Below are positions 5,876 to 12,453 of a DNA stretch of 12,453 bases, piece by piece. Positions within the stretch are counted from its first letter, which is position 1. Each line of letters starts with the position of its first letter. The notes under the pieces are model-generated. The model was not told where the DNA came from. It did no database searches and worked only from the letters and a program-made list of their open reading frames with translations. Origin of the DNA: Baffinella frigidus (taxonomy: Eukaryota > Cryptophyceae > Cryptomonadales > Baffinellaceae); the NCBI GenBank assembly GCA_026770585.1, contig MU646364.1:814696-827148 (forward strand), read 5' to 3'. A program made the translations under genes and the position numbers.

Positions 5876-6235
5876 TCAGGGTTTAGGGTTGATGATTGAG
5901 AGTTCAGGGGAAGGGGAGGGGGTTAGGGCATGGGAACTCGCCTCCGCGGTTCCACCGCCCTCACCGACCGCACGCCTGTCGACGTGACCCGCAGCGGAGG
6001 CCTCCAACCCGCTCCTCAACCTCAACACGAGGTGGAGCGTCGACTCCTTCTGGATGTTGCAGTCCGCAAGCGTGTGGCTGTTCTCGAGCTGCTTCCCCGC
6101 GAAGATGAGGCGCTGCTGGTCGGCTGGGATCCCCTCCATGTCCTGGATCCGGGACTTCACCATGTCGACTGTCTCCGAGGGCTCCACATCGATGGTGATG
6201 GTCCTGCCGTCGCGCGTCTTGACGAAGATCTGCAT
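5876..6235 (-). CDS. Ubiquitin-like protein, near-canonical fold ending RSG, with tail
   Basis: The ATG at 6235 starts [20 protein letters not shown]. All 76 positions align without gaps. K6, K27, K48, K63, I44, H68 and V70 are present; R8, R11, R29, M33 and C59 differ. The end is LRLRSG followed by [10 protein letters not shown] and further residues, so the diglycine is reduced to SG and is not terminal. Of the single-fold frames this one is closest to ubiquitin. The tail reaches GTAE, where the sequence GGAGGCGAGTTCCC corresponds to the donor-like site of the paralogues but with GC instead of GT; beyond it the frame reads into the spacer and stops at 5876. An upstream in-frame ATG at 6298 is not conserved. 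It could be a ubiquitin-fold protein with a binding rather than a conjugation role, or a damaged ubiquitin gene. Confidence 0.8.
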   Translation of the reverse strand: MQIFVKTRDGRTITIDVEPSETVDMVKSRIQDMEGIPADQQRLIFAGKQLENSHTLADCNIQKESTLHLVLRLRSGLEASAAGHVDRRAVGEGGGTAEASSHALTPSPSPELSIINPKP

Positions 6236-6391
6236 ACCACCGCACCGACAAGTCACACGACTGCTGACTTTTCTTGACAACATTTGAAAGGACGACAAAT
6301 AAAATGGGGAAAGTTAGTACGGATGGAGGATGATGAAAGGAGGGGGACAAGTGCCAGGCAAAGATAGACCAGTACGTTGTTGACCAGTACG
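6236..6391 (-). promoter_or_regulatory. Shared 5' leader of the near-canonical ubiquitin-like frame
   Basis: The paired motif is at 6370-6377 and 6385-6392 (CAGTACGT, CAGTACGG). It continues in minus direction with ATCTTTGCCTGGCACTTG, a C/T-rich stretch, TTGTCAAGAAAAGTCAGCAG and GGTGCGGTGGT before ATG. It lies between the CHAT gene's 3' module and the ubiquitin-like frame. Confidence 0.6.
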
Positions 6392-6613
6392 GCACCTCAG
6401 TTCATTGATCTGTCGGCTCATGTCGATCAATACACCAGGATGCATCATGAAAACAAACCACGCAACCCGACCGATCGATACAACCGTCAACCTCGGGAAG
6501 ATCTTGTCAGGATTGTGGTCTCAAGGACAAGGCTGGCGAGGTCTTATTCGAACCCTGAACCCTAATCACTCGTCCCTAAACCTTGATCGCCAATGAATAT
6601 ACCCTATGGTTTC
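6392..6613. repeat. Class B spacer repeat next to the CHAT gene
   Basis: It closely matches 5035-5245: GATCTGTCGGCTCATGTCGA, AATACACCAGGATGCATCAT, ACCGATCGATACAACCGTCA. It is followed by CCCTGAACCCTAATCACTCG, a degenerate C-rich telomere-like tract (about 6550-6590). The last codons of the CHAT open frame are encoded here. Confidence 0.8.
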
Positions 6614-9600
6614 AAGGACGAGTCTGCTACTGATTCGAAGTACACTTCTTCTTCTGCACATGCTTCTCACCCGCATGTCTTGAACCGCGGCGGAGGTCTC
6701 GGCCGCCCCGCCGCCGCCGCCGTCGTCCTCAGCCGACGCGCGGGGGGAGGAGGGCGCGCCGTCCTGCTGAGACCGCTCGCGCTTCCCCTCGCTCATGCTG
6801 CCCGCCACCCCGGCGAGATCGCCAGCCTCGCCCACAACCAGCGGCACCAGCATCTCCTCCAGCGACTCGCGCGGCAGCCCCGCGAGGCACCGAAGGCCCC
6901 TCTGAATCACCCCCAAGCTGCGCCGAGAGGGAATGTCGTGCGGAGCAACGCCGAAAGGTCTGACGCGCCGGTCGCTCGAGACAAAGAGACGGAAGCCACC
7001 GAGGTCAAGCTTGGTGCCCTGGGAAGAGTCCACGCGCCGCCTCCACGCCTTGAGGCGTGCGAAGAAGAGCACTGCCGTCAGCTTGCTCATGTGCAGGAAC
7101 ACACAGTAGCTCTGCGTTGCAACACCCTCCCCGCGCATGATTCCCTCCATCCTGTCCCGCAGAAACTTGCTCGCTTGCTCTGAGAATCCCCGCGGATCGA
7201 CCGAAAGATCCACACCTTGCACCACCTGCTCGTCCCAGAGCCCGGCCGCGTTGGGGTCCAAGCGCCGCACCATGAGGTCGAGGACAACGATGTAGGAAGA
7301 GCACGTTCGAGATGAAATGCTGCCACCGTCCAGCCACGGGTGGCGGAATCTGGAATCCGAGACAGCGCGATCGAAGCAGTCGAGAATTTCCTCCTCTTCA
7401 AAGAACCAGCCCTCGGCATGGTTGGTCAAACCACGCCATTCCAGCTCAAACTCTGAATCCGGAAACGTTGCTCCTTGCATGAAGTCGACGAGAAGCAGAA
7501 TGTAGCACGGGAGATGATGCACTTCCGCGGCCTTGAACTCGATCGCAAGCTGCTGCATGTGGCCCACCAAGTCGTCGAGATCGCCCTCGTGCCGCACCGC
7601 CACAACGGCTCCCTCGCAGTCGGACTCGTTGTCAGAGCTGAAAAACGAGTCCGACAGTATCTCCATTGTGTCGGCACCAGACACAGCAGAAGCAGAATCG
7701 TCGGCGTCCGCTCCTGACATTCTCTTTGCCGACAAGACCTCAGCAGTGACCTTCTCGCAGATCTCAACCAACTTCCGTCGCTCGACAATCTTCAGCCACC
7801 CAATGTCCACCCCCCGCAAATAAATGAGGTCAGACCTCGCGCTGACTCCGAATTCGTCCCGCAAGCGATCTGCGATCTCGTCAAGACCATACTCAGCCAA
7901 AAACTCAACCAGCTCCAACCAGCGCCCCTTCTTCTGCGCAGCAATTCGTTCCTTGACCGCGCGTTCCTGCGAGTGAGACGAATCCCCGGCAGTCCGATGT
8001 CCCGACTCGCTGCCCCCCCTGGCCGGCAAGTCCGTAGCAGATCCACCTCCTCCTCCCGCCGCTTCCGTGTGCTGAGCTGTTCCGGCCTGCAGCGGCCCCT
8101 GCAGGAAGAACTGCGCTGGATCGAACCGCGAAGCAAGAAGCTCGTAAGGCGGCGACGACAGCTTAGCCGCCGAGAAGCTCGCCGAAAGTGACAATCCTCG
8201 CCCCAGACCGCGGTACAGTGTCGACGAGAACTTGATGGCATTATCATCCCCCACAGAAACTTTCCCATGATGAATCACAAACTCGATTGCCTCTGAGAGC
8301 TTTCGCGCAAGCTCCCCCGACATGCACGCGTTGGCAATCGCCAGCCGAATTCGCTTTGCCCCAAGCTCCTTGTTCACAGCCAGAATCGCATTGGCCAGGT
8401 CCGTGCTGTCGAGATACCCCCCCTTCAAATGCACCCCCGTCCGCTCGCCGTGGCACGCGAGATGCAAAACCGTTGGCTCACACTCCATCACCTTCTCCAT
8501 TAGGCTGTTGGCATCTGCATGACAATCGTGCTTGAATTTCACCAGCCCTTCCCAGAACGTCTCCCCGTCTTTCAAAACAAATGCGGTCTGCATCGTCTGC
8601 ACTTCGTCCGTCAGCTTCAGCTCTGTCTGCGCCTTGACGTTCGCCCCAACAAAGAGAATCGTGAACGGTGACGGCGGCGGTTCAGGGCGCTGCTCCCCGA
8701 ACAAACACGTTTCTGAAACCGTCGCTGCAGAGGCCTGAGCAGAGACCGACGCCGCACCCCCCGCCTCGTGCGGCGCCCCCCCCCCCTCATCCCGCGTCTC
8801 TTGAAACGACTTGCCAGCCTCGGCAGATCCTGCAGCCTCAGATCCACCGTGCACGCCCGACAGCGACCCCTCCGCCGCACCCTCATGCCCACTGTACAGG
8901 GCCATCAACTCGCCCAGCATGAACTCCTCGCCGCCTCCCTCCATCGCAGATGCCGCAAGCTCCCCCCCCCGCTTCCGGTCCTCGTTGCTGCGCGACGGCC
9001 ACGCAACAGTCTGCTCCGCCAGAGTGAGCACTTTGGCCAAGCCCGCGTCTTCTTGAAACTTCTGCTTCCAGCTCCATCCGGTGCATGGTCGCGGCGCCCC
9101 GCACTTGCCCGGCTTCCCTCCCCGACAACGCGCGGACATCTGGAAGTTGTTCTGCTTGCACTGCCCGCAGATCCACCGCTTCTGAGGAAACACCTTGAGC
9201 GTGTCCTTTCCGCTCGGCTCGATGAAGGTCTTGAAAAACGGATTGTCGCGCTGATAGCCCCCCCCCTTCGCAGCCAGATGCCGCACATTCACGGCGTCAA
9301 CGACCGTCAGATGCCTCGAGACTATATCATTCACACTCGCTACCCCCGCGTGGTGATGCACGTGCAAAACGGCGTACTCCTTCAGCGGATCGCTCCGCGC
9401 AGCAGGGTTCTGCTTGTCCTGGATCCAGATCTCCTGCGACACGGTGCAGCCCTTCACCGAGCCAGCGTACAGAAACATCTTGCGCAGCACCACCACGGCG
9501 GCTCCCGTCCCAACCCGCGCGACAAGGTCGTCAAACTCCCCAACATCCTGAAACTTGCGCGTCGCCCCAGCTGCTCCCGTCGCCATCCTATCCCCACCCC

Positions 9601-9874
9601 CCAACGCTGCCACCGCGCCCCGTGCGCTGGCCTGCTGGATGTCGCGCAGAATCTGCAACGTCTGTTCAACGCCGTGCGCGCTGTGGACAATCACGCCTGA
9701 GGGATCGACGCGCGGGGCGTTCACCGCGACAACCTCGTATTCGGCAGCTTTCGAAAGCGTGGCTCCGCCCCCTCCGCCCCGCATCGCCTTCTCACTCGCC
9801 AGCCAGCTCTCTGTCTCAACAACGAAATCGTCGTCTCGCGACACACCCTCGCCCAGCTTGATAATCTTTCGCAC
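6566..9874 (-). CDS. CHAT-domain cysteine peptidase, main exon
   Basis: 1102 codons are open from a GTG at 9874, which I read as a splice junction rather than a start codon. Numbering from there: residues 107-205 repeat a domain also found in the upstream exon. A RanBP2-like zinc finger spans 234-258 (WICGQC, N243, C250, C258; C-x2-C-x10-C-x7-C, with a longer last loop than usual). A low-complexity linker follows. The CHAT peptidase domain is at about 403-572: FTILFVGAN, the catalytic His motif HLACHG (H475), the Cys motif ANACMSG (C517), then D543, F549 and LYRGL with LSLSASFSAAKL. A SAM/death-like helical domain lies at 651-710 and an unrecognised domain at 755-1005. CHAT domains belong to the caspase/separase clan, and both catalytic residues are present, so proteolytic activity is expected. 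The substrate is unknown. The last 34 residues come from repeat DNA and may not be translated. Confidence 0.85.
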   Translation of the reverse strand: MRKIIKLGEGVSRDDDFVVETESWLASEKAMRGGGGGATLSKAAEYEVVAVNAPRVDPSGVIVHSAHGVEQTLQILRDIQQASARGAVAALGGGDRMATGAAGATRKFQDVGEFDDLVARVGTGAAVVVLRKMFLYAGSVKGCTVSQEIWIQDKQNPAARSDPLKEYAVLHVHHHAGVASVNDIVSRHLTVVDAVNVRHLAAKGGGYQRDNPFFKTFIEPSGKDTLKVFPQKRWICGQCKQNNFQMSARCRGGKPGKCGAPRPCTGWSWKQKFQEDAGLAKVLTLAEQTVAWPSRSNEDRKRGGELAASAMEGGGEEFMLGELMALYSGHEGAAEGSLSGVHGGSEAAGSAEAGKSFQETRDEGGGAPHEAGGAASVSAQASAATVSETCLFGEQRPEPPPSPFTILFVGANVKAQTELKLTDEVQTMQTAFVLKDGETFWEGLVKFKHDCHADANSLMEKVMECEPTVLHLACHGERTGVHLKGGYLDSTDLANAILAVNKELGAKRIRLAIANACMSGELARKLSEAIEFVIHHGKVSVGDDNAIKFSSTLYRGLGRGLSLSASFSAAKLSSPPYELLASRFDPAQFFLQGPLQAGTAQHTEAAGGGGGSATDLPARGGSESGHRTAGDSSHSQERAVKERIAAQKKGRWLELVEFLAEYGLDEIADRLRDEFGVSARSDLIYLRGVDIGWLKIVERRKLVEICEKVTAEVLSAKRMSGADADDSASAVSGADTMEILSDSFFSSDNESDCEGAVVAVRHEGDLDDLVGHMQQLAIEFKAAEVHHLPCYILLLVDFMQGATFPDSEFELEWRGLTNHAEGWFFEEEEILDCFDRAVSDSRFRHPWLDGGSISSRTCSSYIVVLDLMVRRLDPNAAGLWDEQVVQGVDLSVDPRGFSEQASKFLRDRMEGIMRGEGVATQSYCVFLHMSKLTAVLFFARLKAWRRRVDSSQGTKLDLGGFRLFVSSDRRVRPFGVAPHDIPSRRSLGVIQRGLRCLAGLPRESLEEMLVPLVVGEAGDLAGVAGSMSEGKRERSQQDGAPSSPRASAEDDGGGGGAAETSAAVQDMRVRSMCRRRSVLRISSRLVLETIGYIHWRSRFRDE
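6614..6672. repeat. 3' module of class B type, copy 4, at the CHAT gene end
   Basis: CAAGGACGAGTCTGCTACTG, ATTCGAAGTACACTTCTTCT, then TGCTTCTCACCCG. In minus direction the CHAT frame reaches ATGCGG (codon 1068 of this exon) and then GTGAGAAG (GT at 6670-6669) in phase 0. Either the gene ends 34 codons later at 6566 by reading through, or an intron starts here. Confidence 0.7.
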
Positions 9875-10120
9875 CTGTGGCCCGTTGCAATAGAGGTCAG
9901 CTGTCGTGGGTTGGCTGTCGCAGCTCAGACGCAGATTGTCTCATGTCTCTTATGTGGAGAGGCAGGAGTGAGAGGCGATGTGAGTGTAACACAAAGCACC
10001 CACATACCAAAGCACCAAAGTCTGTGGTCCATTCATCCAATCGGAAACGCGTGCCTGCTGAGGCAACACTGCAAACGGGCCAGAATCTGGATTCGAGCAT
10101 GATGAGGTTGCGAAATGCAC
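9875..10120 (-). other. Predicted intron in the CHAT gene
   Basis: The upstream exon ends GACCAG and the intron would start GTGCATTTCG at 10120. It would end GGGCCACAG at 9875, with CAGCTGACCTC (branch-point-like CTGAC) 20-25 nt before the acceptor. Its length of 246 nt keeps phase 0, and it carries in-frame stops (one at 9950). Joining gives NYDQ followed by VRKIIKL. Both junctions share CAGGTGC, so the exact cut could shift. The donor GTGCAT is weaker than GTRAG, which lowers certainty. Confidence 0.65.
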
Positions 10121-10846
10121 CTGGTCATAGTTCCTGGCGGCGACACGCTTGTCCTCGACCGTTGGCATGTGATCCGCCTTCCCCCACAGCCAGGTGCACT
10201 TCCTCTCAAACGACCCATCACGCCACATCTCTCTCCAACCCGACTCCAGCTGTGTCGCAACGGGCACCAGCGGCATCTTCAAGTTACCCTGCTCCTGCTC
10301 GAAGCGCTCCGCACCCCGCACCGCGTGCCGTACGTTGACAGATGTCACGTGCTTCACTCGCCCCTGCAAGGTCACCCCCCCGCGCGCACCCCAAAGGAGC
10401 GGCGTATGAACGTGCAGGACCACGCGCCTGTCACTCCCCGCGCTCACATCCTTGAAGACGTACATCCGCTCCAGCAGCCGCTGGTCCCCCTCCAGGTCCA
10501 GCCCGCCCTGATCGGCGTACGGAAAGTCGATGATCACAGTCGCTTCGACATCCCCCTTTCGCGCGCTCTTGCAGAAACCGTCCCAGCTGTAGAAGTTGAG
10601 CTGCCGCGTCGCAGCTGCCCCCTCCCCCGCTCCCTCCTCTGGAGATTTCCACGTCTCACACACCGCCGCGCCCTGCGTCTCGAACATGAAGGGCAGCAGA
10701 GCTTCGACTTCATCGCTTGCCTCCGCGCCCAGGATCTGGGTGCCCTCCCGCACGCCATCTCGCATCCCGGTAGCAGCTGCGCCGATGCAATTCTCTCTCT
10801 CCGAGAGACGAGGATGCCCCTGCGCTTGAACATCGCCCACAAACTC
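10121..10846 (-). CDS. CHAT-domain protein, upstream exon
   Basis: 242 codons in phase 0 lie between an acceptor-like GTTCCGCAG (AG at 10848-10847, with CCCTGAC branch-like sequence upstream) and the donor at 10120. There is no ATG at the 5' end; the open frame only extends to a GTG at 10861, which supports a splice junction. Residues 80-180 contain FYSWDGFCKSA, VIIDFPYADQGG, RVVLHVHTPL and HVTSVNVRHAVRG, and match residues 107-205 of the main exon (VLHVHHHAG, VDAVNVRHLAAKG). The protein therefore has two copies of an unrecognised alpha/beta-like domain before the zinc finger. With the main exon the product is about 1340 residues plus missing 5' exon(s). Codon use and GC content look like the main exon. 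Confidence 0.7.
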
Positions 10847-10849
10847 CTG

Positions 10850-11260
10850 CGGAACGAGCACAGATACGAGTCAGGGCTGGAAATTTGGTTCCCCCATCAC
10901 CGATCACGGAACAATCGAGGGCATTCCGAAGACCTCCGCGAGACCAGCATGCCCCGGCACTTGCACACCACCACCACCACAGATTCTGGAGAATGAGGCG
11001 GGGCATCACCATCAGCGACGCCGCTTCGGCGGACGGCGCGCCTGTCCTTCCCCCCCGACCAGCTACAGCCCTGACTGCTCCGACGCCACGATGATCTCAC
11101 CACCCAAGAATCCCGTAATAAGTCCACCGTCCCTCCCCACCCTCACCCTCCGAAAAGTCCCCACCTCGCTCCCCCTCCCCCCGACCTCTGCCACTCACCG
11201 CTCTTCCCCGCCACTCCTCAGCACCCTCAGCCCCTCTCCGCACGCGCTGCGATGTCTGTA
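10850..11260 (-). other. Possible 5' exons and promoter region of the CHAT gene, unresolved
   Basis: This region must hold the first exon(s), but I cannot choose a model. Candidates in minus direction are: an acceptor-like CTCTCCTACAG (AG at 11257-11256) with GTGAGT at 11198-11193 enclosing 57 nt; and an open stretch at about 10900-11000 encoding SPESVVVVVCKCRGMLV, followed by a GTGATG donor-like site. The DNA is pyrimidine-rich on the plus strand (11110-11250). The shared leader of the ubiquitin-like frames is absent, so this gene has a different promoter. Confidence 0.3.
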
Positions 11261-11303
11261 GGAGAGGACAGAGGCCCCTCCTCCCCCCTTGATTTCATCC
11301 GGA

Positions 11304-11421
11304 CGAGTATTTATGATAAATACGGCAACGAAAATTACTACACAAAAGTTTTAATAACTACTAGTATGATCGATTTGTGTAGTAAATTTCGTTGCCTTTG
11401 CGTATTTATGATAAATACTCG
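11304..11421. mobile_element. MITE-like inverted-repeat element, 118 bp
   Basis: The arms at 11304-11346 and 11374-11421 start CGAGTATTTATGATAAATAC and are complementary apart from a few small differences. Both arms contain ATTTATGATAAAT, itself nearly palindromic. GGA on both sides (11301-11303, 11422-11424) could be a 3-bp target duplication. It is AT-rich against a GC-rich background. There is no coding capacity. Confidence 0.8.
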
Positions 11422-11479
11422 GGATCTGCCGAAACGCCACAAACCTTTAGGAAGAGCGCAGAACTCGTTGTGGTGAGAG

Positions 11480-11994
11480 GCGCGGGCTCCTCCACAGGCT
11501 CCTCCACGGAGCCGTGGAGGATTCGTGTCCGCTTTGCTGCGCGGGGATGGCAAGGTTGTTAGGCCAACATGCTCGCCAGAGCTGTCTTGGTCTGAGCTGT
11601 GCTCGGTGCTGCTGGGATCCTTGCTTGGGATCTCACCTGTGTCTTCATCGGTGTGGACTGAGTGGACCAGTAGAGGTCCACACTTCACTCGGGCGGACTT
11701 CGCTGACCTGGCCAAGTGAATCTCCTTCTACGCACAAGGGATGGTCTTGAGCAACGCAAGAAGACGATCTCGGATCCCAACGCTGCGGACAGTTAGTCGA
11801 AGCAGGCCCCCTGACGCACGTCCCGCCCTGAGCCTTCTCATCACTCCTCCCGCCGGGGTCGTTGCTTCGAAGAGGATGGCCGGGGGGAGGTGGACAACGT
11901 CCCGTACCGCGTGCACGGGCTGACCTCCGAGGCCCCAATGGCTGCGCGGGCCTGGTGACCATCCAGGTGCGCTCCAGGCTCTCTTCGCGCACAA
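11480..11994 (-). pseudogene. Unrecognised coding relic with an internal stop
   Basis: One minus-strand frame reads protein-like from about 11930 (HAVRDVVHLPPAILFEAT, LLRLTVRSVGIRDRLLALL, KTIPCA), meets one TAG at 11734-11732, and continues in the same frame (KEIHLARSAKSARVKCGPLL, then VHTDEDTGEIPSKDPSS) to about 11480. Upstream, a second frame is more protein-like (LRVVREESLERTWMV, about 11999-11955), which hints at a frameshift near 11940. No ATG start fits. I do not recognise the family; a decayed retroelement or gene fragment is possible. A perfect hairpin and a MITE lie at its 3' side. Confidence 0.35.
11501..11520. repeat. Perfect 9-bp-arm hairpin
   Basis: CCTCCACGGAGCCGTGGAGG: two 9-bp arms around AG. 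A partial direct repeat of its left arm (CCTCCACAGG) lies just upstream at 11489-11498. The role is unknown; it may be a remnant of local duplication. Confidence 0.7.
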
Positions 11995-12020
11995 CGCGTA
12001 GAGGCATCACGATCTCTCCC

Positions 12021-12154
12021 TAGCTCTGCCTGATTTTAATTCTGGCTCGTCCAAAGCCTTGATGCTTTCTGTTCGCCCTCGTGGACATGTGTACTGGATT
12101 TCTGCCCACAAACACTTTTTAATGACGAGCCAGAATAAAACTCAGGCCGAGCTA
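12021..12154. mobile_element. MITE-like element with TA target duplication, 134 bp
   Basis: Inverted repeats of about 31 bp (12021-12051 and 12124-12154) begin TAGCTCTGCCTGA and end TCAGGCCGAGCTA; four or five positions differ. TA at each outermost edge suits a TA-type duplication, as made by Tc1/mariner-like elements. The inner part shows no coding frame. The class assignment is inferred from the edge dinucleotide only. Confidence 0.7.
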
Positions 12155-12224
12155 GTCCCGCCCTGTTCATCCCAGCCTCTGCAGAGGGCGTGGGGGCATG
12201 GCGGCCGTGGTAGTAATTTTAGTA

Positions 12225-12262
12225 ACACCGGTCTGTCTCAGATGCGCATGACAGACCTGTGT
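12225..12262. repeat. Imperfect 13-bp-stem hairpin
   Basis: ACACCGGTCTGTC pairs with GACAGACCTGTGT across a 12-base loop with one mismatch. No gene is visible from 12155 to 12325; this hairpin is the only structure I see there. Confidence 0.5.
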
Positions 12263-12325
12263 CTCCCGCCGGGGGGGTCGGCGGGGGGCAGCTGATCTGT
12301 ACGTTCGAACCGCATGCACAACGTG

Positions 12326-12453
12326 AAACCCTAAATGCTAAATCTTGAACACTAAACCCTATACCCTATACCCTAAACCCTAAACCCTAAACCTTAAATC
12401 CTAAACCCCAAGCCCCAAACCCCAAACTCCAAACCCCAAACCCCAAACCCCAA
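12326..12453. repeat. Telomere-like heptamer block, CCCTAAA to CCCCAAA
   Basis: CCCTAAA-type units (12326-12400; several perfect copies around 12370-12390) pass into CCCCAAA units (12400-12453). The G-rich strand is the minus strand and points left, away from the window's right edge, the opposite of what a chromosome end on the right would show. It is therefore an interstitial or inverted subtelomeric tract as far as this window shows. Confidence 0.85.

Noticed and set aside
8768-9700. Long plus-strand open frame (310 codons) opposite the CHAT exon
   Set aside because: It is antisense to well-supported domains, with Arg/Pro/Leu-rich composition typical of a shadow frame in GC-rich DNA.
9872-9874. 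GTG as translation start of the large CHAT frame
   Set aside because: It is preceded by an acceptor-like CCACAG, and the upstream exon joins in phase 0; a GTG start is improbable in a nuclear gene.
11100-11199. J-domain-like TYYGILG reading near 11130
   Set aside because: Only seven residues fit, in a frame that stops at once (TGG TGA); no HPD motif is found.
12326-12453. True chromosome end at the right edge
   Set aside because: The strand polarity is opposite to a right-hand telomere, and the units are degenerate.
1-12453. tRNA, rRNA, CRISPR array or bacterial operon
   Set aside because: No cloverleaf or rRNA-like sequence was recognised. The tandem repeats are telomere-like or coding, without spacer/repeat structure. 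Introns and ubiquitin folds argue against bacteria.

Overview
The window reads as GC-rich nuclear DNA of a eukaryote, most likely a photosynthetic protist. A cryptophyte such as Guillardia theta is possible, but this is an inference. The evidence is intron signals inside long open frames, ubiquitin genes, and abundant TTTAGGG/CCCTAAA-like heptamers scattered as interstitial, subtelomere-like tracts. Every recognisable gene lies on the minus strand. I see no rRNA, tRNA or CRISPR array.

Layout, left to right: the 5' part of an armadillo-repeat protein gene (1-637, its 3' end runs off the window); a repeat-rich stretch (638-3688) with shared leaders and spacers, two short exon relics, three inverted-repeat elements and a perfect run of eleven heptamers; four ubiquitin-like frames (3689-6235); one large gene of at least two exons (6566-10846) encoding a CHAT-type cysteine peptidase with a RanBP2-like zinc finger and a SAM/death-like helical domain; then a repeat- and pseudogene-like right flank (11100-12453) with two more inverted-repeat elements and a terminal block of telomere-like heptamers.

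The ubiquitin-like frames and the armadillo gene carry the same 5' leader of about 130-170 bp ending in GGTGGT-ATGCAG. Two spacer classes, called A and B here, lie between the genes, and in the 3689-6671 part of the cluster they alternate. Class A carries G-rich and class B carries C-rich telomere-like repeats on the plus strand. In the minus-strand direction, the frame upstream of each spacer meets a GTRAG/GTGA donor-like motif in phase 0. The series can therefore be read as tandem short genes or as cassette exons of longer transcripts.

The four ubiquitin-like frames (five ubiquitin folds) have lost different key residues: the terminal GG, K48, K63 and parts of the hydrophobic patch. Only the first fold of 3689-4219 keeps RGG. 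Their position next to a CHAT peptidase gene suggests a signalling or cell-death locus, but the sequence gives only proximity and shared flanks, not function.
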